NCBI GenBank assembly: GCA_051891935.1
Contig: JBJFFR010000103.1
Location: 1-12,909, forward strand
Origin: UMGS363 sp051891935
GTDB lineage: Bacteria > Bacillota > Clostridia > Oscillospirales > Ruminococcaceae
Length of the DNA: 12,909 nt
Reading direction: 5' to 3'
This document shows, piece after piece, positions 1-7,158 of this stretch. Position 1 is the stretch's first letter; every line of letters begins with the position of its first letter. The notes beneath the pieces were generated by a model. That model made no database searches. It was not told where the DNA came from and saw only the letters and a program-made list of their open reading frames with translations. Both the position numbers and the translations under genes were made by a program.

Positions 1-103
1 CCTCACGATTGAACAGGGCATATGACATAGAACGTGAAAATCCCATATCCTGCAAGTCCTTTGCGGAGAGAATTTCGGGTGTGTGCTTTAAATCCTCACT
101 CAT
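1..103 (-). CDS. Small helix-turn-helix DNA-binding protein, N-terminal part (cut by window edge)
   Basis: Only the first 34 codons are in the window; the gene continues off the left edge. The reverse strand opens at ATG (103-101) behind AAAGGTGG (118-111), a good ribosome binding site. The visible peptide starts MSEDLKHTPEILSAKDLQ and continues with a short stretch, DMGFSRSMSYALF, that looks like the first part of a helix-turn-helix of the excisionase/MerR-like type found in many small Firmicute mobile-element proteins. It is divergent from the zinc-finger gene at 337, so it could regulate the shared intergenic region, but this is inference. The rest of the domain is not visible, so family assignment is tentative. 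The reading frame and start are well supported. Confidence 0.6.
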   Translation of the reverse strand, partial: MSEDLKHTPEILSAKDLQDMGFSRSMSYALFNRE

Positions 104-136
104 ACTTTTCACCACCTTTCTGCTTTCGATAATTCA

Positions 137-142
137 ATTATA
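137..142 (-). promoter_or_regulatory. Possible -10 box for the left-edge helix-turn-helix gene
   Basis: Read on the minus strand this is a perfect TATAAT, 34 bases upstream of the ATG at 103. I see no good -35 at 17-18 bases (AGAGCT/TAGAGC), so it is either weak or needs an activator. Confidence 0.4.
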
Positions 143-192
143 CATCATTTTTTCCGAAAAGCTCTAAATAGTGGTGTAACTGAGTACCACTC

Positions 193-244
193 GATTGATA
201 ACGTCCAATCAATCACATAAAAACTGATTGGTTTTACTGATTGG
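193..244. promoter_or_regulatory. Cluster of TGATTGG repeats, probable operator
   Basis: ACTGATTGG occurs at 223-231 and 236-244, a direct repeat with a 13-base period. The inverted form CCAATCA lies at 205-211, and a related GATTGAT at 193-199. A third exact ACTGATTGG is at 318-326. The second copy ends two bases before the -35 hexamer at 247, and the third overlaps the ribosome binding site of the gene at 337. Such spacing suits a DNA-binding regulator, perhaps the divergent helix-turn-helix protein; which protein binds is not shown by the sequence. Confidence 0.5.
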
Positions 245-246
245 AA

Positions 247-275
247 TTGACATTCGGGTCTTAATATGATATACT
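247..275 (+). promoter_or_regulatory. Strong sigma-A promoter for the zinc-finger gene
   Basis: A perfect TTGACA (247-252) is followed after exactly 17 bases by TATACT (270-275). The start of transcription should fall near 282, giving a leader of about 55 bases before the ATG at 337. It abuts the TGATTGG repeat cluster, so it is probably regulated. Confidence 0.8.
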
Positions 276-336
276 ATTATATATTGAACAAGCAACACAC
301 AATCATACAGATACAAAACTGATTGGAGGACAACGA

Positions 337-1458
337 ATGAACGTAAAAAACATAAACGCACAAGATAAAACGGCAGCTATCGGAGTCAGCTTTGATGTGC
401 CTAACGAAAAGGAGGTCATTGCTATCGGCAGTCCCGAAAACCTTAAAAGCTACTTCACTATGGGTATTGTTTCCGACGAAATAGAGGTACGCACACGAAA
501 GCTCGGTAGCCTTGTGGAGGATATGAATGAGCTTGCCAAAGGTGACTGTGACAGCAAAATGGACACTATGGCTGAATGCTCCAACGGTCTTTGCGGAATA
601 ATCAGCGAAGGACAGGGCAACAAGTCTGCGGAGGAATATATAAATGCCCTCACCGAAATGTATGACGATTCCAGCAAGGGTAATATGATTCTCAATTTTA
701 TGATATTTTCTATTCTGACAAATTATCAATACAACCATAAGACGCTGAGTTCAGAATGGCATCTGCTCACATCATCAATGAAAAAATCGGCAGCTCATTT
801 TGCGGAACAGTTCAACACCTGTGTTTCCGATATGCTCCTGCCGTTCCGCAATCTGCCTACGCTTGACGGCGGTAATGTGCGGTATTGGAATATTCCCGAA
901 CAGCTGAACGATGCCCCTACGGATCTGACTATCCACATTTACTATACTCACAACAACGGAACGTGGCAGACGGGATATGTTGCAGAAGATTCATTTCTTG
1001 CTGTTCTCCGTATCTACTGCGATATTCTCAAGCAGTCAAATCGCATAATTTCCAACTGTCCGATATGCAAGAAGCTCATTGTGAAAAGCAAGCAGACAGA
1101 ATCGGATTTCTGTTCGGAGGAGTGTAGGCTTGTAAACAAAAATGAATGGACAAAGGAGGTACGGAAAAGAAACTCAAAGAGCAATGTTCAGCGGACTTAT
1201 GACATTTTCTACACTACGGGCAACAATTTGAAACGCAAGCTGAAAAAGGACGATGCCAGGCTGAACAAATTCGATGAATATTTCAAGGATATGCGTAAAA
1301 AGGCTCTCGCACTAAAAAACAGCGTTACCGATCACAGCCCGGATACGGAGCTTGCGGAGTATAGGCAGCAAATTTGGCAGATGACTGATGAAATTGTAAG
1401 GTATGCGGAGAGGCTGAATGACGAAATTAAGGATAAGAAGCACAAATTTTCTGAATAA
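337..1458 (+). CDS. Zinc-finger protein of unknown function (DUF6076-like)
   Basis: A 373-residue protein beginning with ATG seven bases after GGAGG (325-329). No enzyme motif, signal peptide or membrane segment is visible. Near residues 241-263 there is a probable zinc-binding motif, C241-P-I-C244 then C259-S-E-E-C263, followed by a basic stretch (KEVRKRNSKSN, about 273-283). This resembles CGNR-type and related treble-clef fingers and suggests nucleic-acid binding. The C-terminal third is charged and probably helical or coiled-coil (about 295-370). The overall arrangement, a long poorly conserved N-terminal part and a C-terminal finger, recalls DUF6076 proteins of Firmicute mobile elements, but that name is from memory and not certain. 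It has its own promoter and ends 104 bases before the restriction-modification genes, which also have their own promoter. Its link to defence is unproven. Confidence 0.75.
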   Translation: MNVKNINAQDKTAAIGVSFDVPNEKEVIAIGSPENLKSYFTMGIVSDEIEVRTRKLGSLVEDMNELAKGDCDSKMDTMAECSNGLCGIISEGQGNKSAEEYINALTEMYDDSSKGNMILNFMIFSILTNYQYNHKTLSSEWHLLTSSMKKSAAHFAEQFNTCVSDMLLPFRNLPTLDGGNVRYWNIPEQLNDAPTDLTIHIYYTHNNGTWQTGYVAEDSFLAVLRIYCDILKQSNRIISNCPICKKLIVKSKQTESDFCSEECRLVNKNEWTKEVRKRNSKSNVQRTYDIFYTTGNNLKRKLKKDDARLNKFDEYFKDMRKKALALKNSVTDHSPDTELAEYRQQIWQMTDEIVRYAERLNDEIKDKKHKFSE

Positions 1459-1491
1459 GAAAAATTGACTATAATCTCCTCTGAAAACCGG

Positions 1492-1520
1492 TTGAAAAAA
1501 ACTGTCAAATATGCTATAAT
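1492..1520 (+). promoter_or_regulatory. Extended -10 sigma-A promoter for the mod-res operon
   Basis: TTGAAA (1492-1497), a 17-base spacer, then TATAAT (1515-1520) preceded by TGC (1512-1514), which makes an extended -10. Transcription would start near 1527. A ribosome binding site AAAGGAG (1545-1551) follows, eleven bases before the mod ATG. Confidence 0.8.
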
Positions 1521-1562
1521 TATATTTGAGTAATCATCTTCATTAAAGGAGCGTGACCGAGA

Positions 1563-3287
1563 ATGCCGACACTTGATTGGATTGGCAAGGATAAGGTTAT
1601 AAATCATCACTTTGACGTGCCGTACAGAGTTCTTGATGAAAAATACAGCTATGGTGACGAAAACGATAATATGATAATCCACGGGGATAATCTGTCTGCG
1701 CTTAAATCTCTCTTGCCGAAATACGAGGGCAGAATTCGCTGTATCTACATAGATCCTCCCTACAATACCGGCAACGAGGGGTGGAGATATAACGATAATG
1801 TCAACGACCCCCGTATCAAAAAATGGCTCGGCGAGGTGGTCGGCAGCGAGGGCGAGGACTTGTCCCGTCACGACAAGTGGCTTTGTATGATGTATCCTCG
1901 GCTGAAGCTGCTGCATAAGCTGCTTGCAAAGGACGGGGTTATCTTCATATCTATTGATGATAATGAGCTTTACAATCTGAAGATGATTTGCGATGAGATA
2001 TTCGGCTCAAATTGCTTTGTAGCAAATATTTCGTGGCAAAGGACATACTCTATTCGTAATGATTCAAAAGGAATACCATTGGAAGTTGAACACATTCTTG
2101 TTTATAGCAAATTGCAGAGCTGGCAACCAAACAAATTACCAAGAACAGAAAAAATGGATGCTTCATACAAAAACCCTGACGGAGACAGATGCTCATGGAT
2201 GAGCGGCTCTCCAATTGCATCGGATGCCAAAACACACCAAGGTATGGTTTATGCAATACAGCACCCATTTACTGGGAAAATGCTTTACCCTAATGTAACA
2301 GCTCATTGGAGATATAGCCAAGAGCAAATGCTAGAATATATGAACGGCTGGTGCCCTTATGAACTTAAAGATTTGAATGACGCTGAAAAGAGAGCCGAGA
2401 TATGCGGTGTATCAAAAGATGAAGTAAGAGCTGATGTTAAGGCTATCGTTTTATCAAAACCATATGAAGAATCAAAAATAATAGCGCAAAAAGTATATGA
2501 TATCGGTCCTTGGCCACGTTTTTATTTCACGAATGGTGGAAAAGGGGGTATCCGTAGAAAAGTTTATGCTGATTCTGTCGATGGAAGAATATCAACGAAC
2601 TACTGGACGTATGATGAAGTTGGTCACACGGATGAAGCCAAAAAGGAACTTAAAACCGTATTTAATGGTTCAATTCCTTTTGACACGCCCAAACCCGTAA
2701 GACTAATTGAACGAATTTTGGCTATTGCCGGAGATAATAATTCCATTATCCTCGACAGCTTTGCAGGCTCCGGCACAACCGCCCACGCTGTTCTGAATAT
2801 GAACAAGCAAGACGGCGGCAACCGCAAATTTATCCTTATTGAAATGATGGACTATGCAGACAGCATAACCGCTGAGCGTGTAAAGCGTGTAATTGACGGC
2901 TACGGCGAGGGTAAAAAGGCAACCCCTGGCACAGGCGGCGGCTTTGCATTTTATGAGTTGGGTGAAACACTCCTTAACGGCGAATACCTCAACGAAAATG
3001 TTCCGCTTGAAAAGATTCGTGAATACGTCTATTTCACCGAAACAAAGCAGGCTGTTACCGATAAAGCGGACGAGCCGTATTTCCTCGGTGAAAATTTCGG
3101 CACGGCTTACTATTTCTACTATGACAAAAACGAGGTCACTACGCTTGACAGGGATTTCCTGCACACGGTAAAAACAAAGGCTGACAGCTATGTGATTTAT
3201 GCCGATAAGTGCATATTGAGCGACGAGGAACTTGAAAAACTGCATATTACTTTCAAGAAAATTCCTCGTGATATTACAAGAATGTGA
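1563..3287 (+). CDS. mod: Type III restriction-modification DNA methyltransferase subunit (Mod)
   Basis: A 574-residue adenine-N6 methyltransferase that, in type III systems, recognises a short asymmetric site, methylates one strand and guides the Res subunit. The motif order is that of the beta class: catalytic motif IV, DPPYNTG, at residues 64-70, then motif I, FAGSGTT, at 400-406, where S-adenosylmethionine binds. Conserved TPKP (about 375-378) precedes motif I. The part between about 150 and 370 is the expected target-recognition domain. Length fits the family. The ATG lies downstream of AAAGGAG and the upstream GTG at 1553 is out of frame. Bases 2041-2760, which cover the recognition domain, are clearly more AT-rich than the flanks. 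The stop is 10 bases before res, so both are probably one transcript. Confidence 0.93.
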   Translation: MPTLDWIGKDKVINHHFDVPYRVLDEKYSYGDENDNMIIHGDNLSALKSLLPKYEGRIRCIYIDPPYNTGNEGWRYNDNVNDPRIKKWLGEVVGSEGEDLSRHDKWLCMMYPRLKLLHKLLAKDGVIFISIDDNELYNLKMICDEIFGSNCFVANISWQRTYSIRNDSKGIPLEVEHILVYSKLQSWQPNKLPRTEKMDASYKNPDGDRCSWMSGSPIASDAKTHQGMVYAIQHPFTGKMLYPNVTAHWRYSQEQMLEYMNGWCPYELKDLNDAEKRAEICGVSKDEVRADVKAIVLSKPYEESKIIAQKVYDIGPWPRFYFTNGGKGGIRRKVYADSVDGRISTNYWTYDEVGHTDEAKKELKTVFNGSIPFDTPKPVRLIERILAIAGDNNSIILDSFAGSGTTAHAVLNMNKQDGGNRKFILIEMMDYADSITAERVKRVIDGYGEGKKATPGTGGGFAFYELGETLLNGEYLNENVPLEKIREYVYFTETKQAVTDKADEPYFLGENFGTAYYFYYDKNEVTTLDRDFLHTVKTKADSYVIYADKCILSDEELEKLHITFKKIPRDITRM

Positions 3288-3297
3288 GGTGCAGACT

Positions 3298-5907
3298 ATG
3301 AACTTAAATAACTATCAGCGTGAGGTTATGGACGATTTATCCAAATATCTGTCTGCACTGAACGAAACAGGCGACCTTTACAAGGCGTGGCAGAAATATT
3401 GGAATGACAAGGATATTGCGGTTGGATTTGGCGGCGTTCCCGCTTACTGCAACAATATTAAGGACGTACCGCATATTTGTATGAAGGTTCCGACAGGTGG
3501 CGGCAAGACCTTTATGGCTTGTGCGGCTGTCCGCCGTATTTTTGATGAGTTGCCGTCCGATAAACCTAAAGTGGTGGTTTGGCTTGTGCCGTCCGACCCG
3601 ATATTGGCACAGACTACAACAAACCTGATGAATCCCGACCACCCTTACACGCAAAGGTTAAATGCGGATTTCAGCGGCAGAGTTGGCGTTTTCACAAAGG
3701 AAATGCTCTTAAACGGGCAGAATTTCACTCCCGATACCGTTCACGAACAGCTATCCGTCTGCATTTTGAGCTACGGCTCTTTGCGTATCGACAGTCAAAA
3801 GAAAGACGTTCGCAAGGTTTATCAGGAAAACGGTAATCTCAAAAGCTTTGCCGATTATTTCAAGGACGAGTCAGAATTGCTGGCAAATACACCTGATACC
3901 GCATTGATACAAGCTCTCCGTCATCTATCGCCTGTGGTAATCGTTGATGAAAGTCATAATGCAGGTTCCGATTTAAGCGTGGAAATGCTGAATAACCTTA
4001 ATCCGTCATTTGTGCTTGACCTTACGGCAACACCTCGCAAGAACAGCAATATTATTTCGTATGTTGACGCTCGAAAGCTCAAATCGGAGAATATGGTCAA
4101 GCTCCCTGTTATAGTCTATAACCGCACCTCAAGGGACAGTGTTATTGACGATGCAATTCATCTTCGTGGAATACTTGAGCAGCAGGCTATTGAGGAGGAA
4201 GAACGAACAGGCTTTTATATACGTCCGATAGTATTGTTTCAGGCACAGCCGAAAAACAGCAGCGACAATGACACTTTTGACAAGGTAAAAGAGATACTTC
4301 TTGGACGTGGTATTCCCGAAAAGCAAATCGCTATCAAGACATCAAAGGTCAATGACCTCGCAAAAATAGATTTGATGAAGCGTGATTGTCCAATACGATA
4401 CATTATTACGGTCGATGCACTTAAAGAGGGCTGGGACTGCCCATTTGCCTATATTCTCGCAAGCCTTGCCAACAAGACCTCAAAAGTCGATGTTGAGCAG
4501 ATACTCGGCAGAATACTCCGTCAGCCGTATGCCCAAGAGCACAAGGCAAAGCTACTGAACATCTCTTTTGTTCTGACTTGCTCCATTGCGTTCCACGAAA
4601 CTCTCGACAGCATTGTTGCAGGACTTTACCATGCGGGTTTTTCACGCAAGGATTATCGTATTGGCGATACGCTCCCTGTTCCGGAACATCAACTGCCTGT
4701 TCCCGAAACTAAACCGGAGCAGACTACAATTGAGCTCACTCCCGAAACGGTAACAGAAGATGATTTCTCCGATATTCAAACTACTGCCGAACATTTGCCG
4801 TATTCGGAAACAGTAAAAACAGTTCCTCCGTCTGTTGAGGCAATGATTTCACAAGCGGAAAAAGCAACAGAACAATATGAAGAAGAAACGAAAGAAGTTA
4901 GCGTATGTGTGGGCGGTGAACTTGGTGATATGCTTAAACAATTCCGTATTCAAGAACAATTCACAGAACAGGTAAAGATGCTGAAAATACCACAATTCTG
5001 CACTGAATCCGTCCCCGACCTTTTCGGTGGCAATACTGCTTTGCTGACTAAAGAAAGCCTTATGAAAGATTTTTCACTCAGCGAGCAGGACGCTTCTGTC
5101 AACTTTAGCCTTTCCACAGGCGAAATGTTTGAAATAGATGTGGAAAAACAGGGTGAAGCTGTACCAAAGTATAAGAAGCTGTCAACCTTAGAAGATGAAT
5201 ATCTGCGCAAGCAGTTCGCTAAAATGGCTCCAGGAGAAAAGATTGAAAGCTGCACAAAAAAAATCTGTAATGAGATCAACCGTGACAACGCTTTCAGTAC
5301 AGCGGAAGTCGAAGCCTATGTTCGCCGTATAGTTGCAAATATGACCGATGATGAGCTTTCGGCTCTTGAAACATCGTATATTACCTATGCTACTCGCATA
5401 AAAGAAAAGATAGCGGAATTAAGTGCGGCGTATATGCAGGAACGATTCTATGAACTTATCGAACGTGACCGCATATTTACCGATGAAACCTACATTTTCC
5501 CTATGGTGATAACTCCGTCGGAATCAACGGACAAAGTACCGAAATCGCTGTATGAAGCCGAATGGGATAAGATGAACGGCTTTGAACGGCGCACTCTCGA
5601 TGTGATAGCAGGCTGCGAAGGGGTTCTTTGGTGGCATAGAATTATTGAGAAAAAAGGATTTCATATCAATGGCTTTATCAATCACTATCCCGATTTTATG
5701 GTTATGATGAAATCCGGTAAGATAGTTATTGTTGAAGCCAAAGGCGATGACCGTGACAATGGTGACAGCAGAAGGAAACTGAAACTCGGTCAAACTTGGG
5801 CTGCTCAAGCCGGTAGAAAATACCGCTATTTTATGACCTTCGACCAAAACTCCATTGAGGGAGCTTATAATCTGGAGGATTTTGCTGATGTGCTTAAAGA
5901 TTTATAA
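3298..5907 (+). CDS. res: Type III restriction endonuclease subunit (Res), helicase-nuclease
   Basis: An 869-residue ATP-dependent subunit that works with Mod to translocate or slide on DNA and cut it when sites are unmethylated. Superfamily 2 helicase motifs are in order: Walker A VPTGGGKT (64-71), Walker B DESH (217-220), TATPR (243-247) and the arginine-finger motif QILGRILRQP (401-410). The C-terminus carries a PD-(D/E)xK nuclease core, PDF (798-800) and EAK (813-815). Length is slightly below that of many Res proteins. Residues about 455-535 form a proline-, threonine- and glutamate-rich linker between the helicase and later domains. I chose ATG 3298, preceded by GAGGTG (3286-3291) at six bases. 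An in-frame upstream ATG at 3232 would overlap mod by 56 bases and has no good ribosome binding site. Confidence 0.93.
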   Translation: MNLNNYQREVMDDLSKYLSALNETGDLYKAWQKYWNDKDIAVGFGGVPAYCNNIKDVPHICMKVPTGGGKTFMACAAVRRIFDELPSDKPKVVVWLVPSDPILAQTTTNLMNPDHPYTQRLNADFSGRVGVFTKEMLLNGQNFTPDTVHEQLSVCILSYGSLRIDSQKKDVRKVYQENGNLKSFADYFKDESELLANTPDTALIQALRHLSPVVIVDESHNAGSDLSVEMLNNLNPSFVLDLTATPRKNSNIISYVDARKLKSENMVKLPVIVYNRTSRDSVIDDAIHLRGILEQQAIEEEERTGFYIRPIVLFQAQPKNSSDNDTFDKVKEILLGRGIPEKQIAIKTSKVNDLAKIDLMKRDCPIRYIITVDALKEGWDCPFAYILASLANKTSKVDVEQILGRILRQPYAQEHKAKLLNISFVLTCSIAFHETLDSIVAGLYHAGFSRKDYRIGDTLPVPEHQLPVPETKPEQTTIELTPETVTEDDFSDIQTTAEHLPYSETVKTVPPSVEAMISQAEKATEQYEEETKEVSVCVGGELGDMLKQFRIQEQFTEQVKMLKIPQFCTESVPDLFGGNTALLTKESLMKDFSLSEQDASVNFSLSTGEMFEIDVEKQGEAVPKYKKLSTLEDEYLRKQFAKMAPGEKIESCTKKICNEINRDNAFSTAEVEAYVRRIVANMTDDELSALETSYITYATRIKEKIAELSAAYMQERFYELIERDRIFTDETYIFPMVITPSESTDKVPKSLYEAEWDKMNGFERRTLDVIAGCEGVLWWHRIIEKKGFHINGFINHYPDFMVMMKSGKIVIVEAKGDDRDNGDSRRKLKLGQTWAAQAGRKYRYFMTFDQNSIEGAYNLEDFADVLKDL

Positions 5908-6141
5908 AGTATATTGCAGGGACAGGTGAAAAAGTGTAGTTTCGCTTGAAGAACTGAGCGGTGAACAGAAGTTAATTACAAGCCTGTCACTGACCTTCAG
6001 AAACGAAAAAATCCTAATATCAAAGGATAGACAGATTCCCAGCTAATCTGTTAAATGGTATTTTGAAGCATATGCTATAACGAAGGAAATCCAGTGCATA
6101 GGGCATTAGGTGTCAAAAATAATAAAAGGAGAAAATTACAA
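5908..6141. other. Intergenic gap between res and the CBASS operon, with a small coding-like fragment
   Basis: No complete gene is visible. On the plus strand 5930-6046 is open for 38 codons, reading EELSGEQKLITSLSLTFRNE in its middle, but it has no start codon and no ribosome binding site. It may be the worn remnant of a gene or chance. The rest holds the CBASS promoter and leader. Base composition falls towards the AT-rich values of the CBASS genes across this gap, so it may be an insertion junction. Confidence 0.4.
6067..6081 (+). promoter_or_regulatory. Possible extended -10 promoter of the CBASS operon, overlapping a palindrome
   Basis: TGC (6073-6075) plus TATAAC (6076-6081) gives an extended -10, with no good -35 at the usual distance. 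The 10-base palindrome AGCATATGCT (6067-6076) overlaps it and could be an operator. Transcription would start near 6088, leaving a leader of about 54 bases. Confidence 0.45.
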
Positions 6142-7158
6142 ATGAAAAATATACAGTCAGAATTTATTAGATTTCACAATAACATCATGTTATCAGATGA
6201 AAATGCGGAATTACGCGAAAAGCGTGATATACTTTTAGATAAGCTGAAAAAGAATATTTCTGATGAAGCTGCATCATATACAACGTTTAACCAGGGCAGT
6301 TATGCTCTTGGAACTGGGATCAAGCCAACAGATGGCGATTACGATATTGATGTAGGTCTTAGATTTGAAATATCTAAAGATGATTATTCCGATCCTACCG
6401 AAATAAAAAAATGGGTAAAAAACGCTCTCGATGGACATACAAAAAGTGTGAAAATCAGAAGATCCTGTGTCACTGTAACTTATCAAAAAAATAATGAACC
6501 AATCTATCATGTGGATTTTGCTTGCTATTCCGCTGAAAATGCTGATGATAAGTTGTATATTGCCAAAGGAAAAGAGAATTCCGATGAAGAACATAAATAC
6601 TGGGAAATCAGCGATCCTCAGGGATTGATAAACACTATTAATGACAAATATTCTGATACAAATGAGCGTGCACAATTCAAACGAATAATAAGGTACATGA
6701 AAAAATGGAAAAATGAACATTTTAGTACTTCTGGAAGTGCAGCACCAACAGGAATAGCACTTACAGTTTTGGCATACAATCTGTTTTCACCTGAATATAC
6801 ATACGATCCTGTAACAGAAGTTAATAAATTTAGTGATTTTAATGCGTTACAAAATCTCGTTGCCAGCATTAAGAATGAATTCAGATACACATACAATATT
6901 GAAGACCAAAAGTTTTATCATACTATTAGTGTAAAGCTTCCTGTAGAACCACATAATAATCTGTTTGAAAAGATGACAGAAAAACAACAGGAAGATATGT
7001 ACGATAAACTTTGTACTATGGAAGCCAAGTTAAAAGAAGCAGAGCTGAAAGAAAAGAAAGCAGAGACTTGTAGAATAATGGCTCAAATTTTCGGAAGTGA
7101 TTTTCCAATTCCAACAGAACACAGTTATGTTGGAACATCTGAATCAGCATTACTATGA
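6142..7158 (+). CDS. CBASS CD-NTase (cyclic oligonucleotide synthase, DncV/cGAS-like)
   Basis: A 338-residue nucleotidyltransferase that would make a cyclic di- or trinucleotide alarm signal on phage infection. The polymerase-beta-like core is clear: QGS at 51-53, then DYDID with metal ligands D68 and D70, and a third acidic residue in YHVDF at D125. The later region (about 170-260) is the expected helical OAS/SMODS-type lobe, and residues 275-315 are charged and helical. The ATG at 6142 follows AAGGAG (6126-6131) by ten bases; the in-frame GTG at 6094 has no such signal. The stop overlaps the cap2 start as ATGA (7155-7158), so translation is probably coupled. The clade and the nucleotide product cannot be read from sequence. 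Its C-terminus is SESALL, not the Gly or Ala I would expect for Cap2 conjugation. Confidence 0.92.
   Translation: MKNIQSEFIRFHNNIMLSDENAELREKRDILLDKLKKNISDEAASYTTFNQGSYALGTGIKPTDGDYDIDVGLRFEISKDDYSDPTEIKKWVKNALDGHTKSVKIRRSCVTVTYQKNNEPIYHVDFACYSAENADDKLYIAKGKENSDEEHKYWEISDPQGLINTINDKYSDTNERAQFKRIIRYMKKWKNEHFSTSGSAAPTGIALTVLAYNLFSPEYTYDPVTEVNKFSDFNALQNLVASIKNEFRYTYNIEDQKFYHTISVKLPVEPHNNLFEKMTEKQQEDMYDKLCTMEAKLKEAELKEKKAETCRIMAQIFGSDFPIPTEHSYVGTSESALL

Noticed and set aside
193..326. CRISPR-like array from the TGATTGG repeats
   Set aside because: The repeats are only 7-9 bases, irregularly spaced and partly inverted; there are no spacers of uniform length.
1332..1916. 194-codon minus-strand frame across the mod promoter
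   Set aside because: It overlaps the end of the zinc-finger gene, the mod promoter and the DPPY region on the other strand, and lacks recognisable protein features.
2703..3245. 180-codon minus-strand frame opposite mod
   Set aside because: It lies wholly antisense to the conserved motif I and C-terminal part of Mod, with no family resemblance; it is a shadow of mod codon use.
3232..3297. Upstream ATG start for Res
   Set aside because: It would overlap the end of mod by 56 bases; ATG 3298 has a good ribosome binding site and begins the typical Res N-terminus.
6094..6141. Upstream GTG start for the CD-NTase
   Set aside because: It would add 16 basic residues before the family-like N-terminus and has no ribosome binding site, whereas ATG 6142 has AAGGAG at ten bases.
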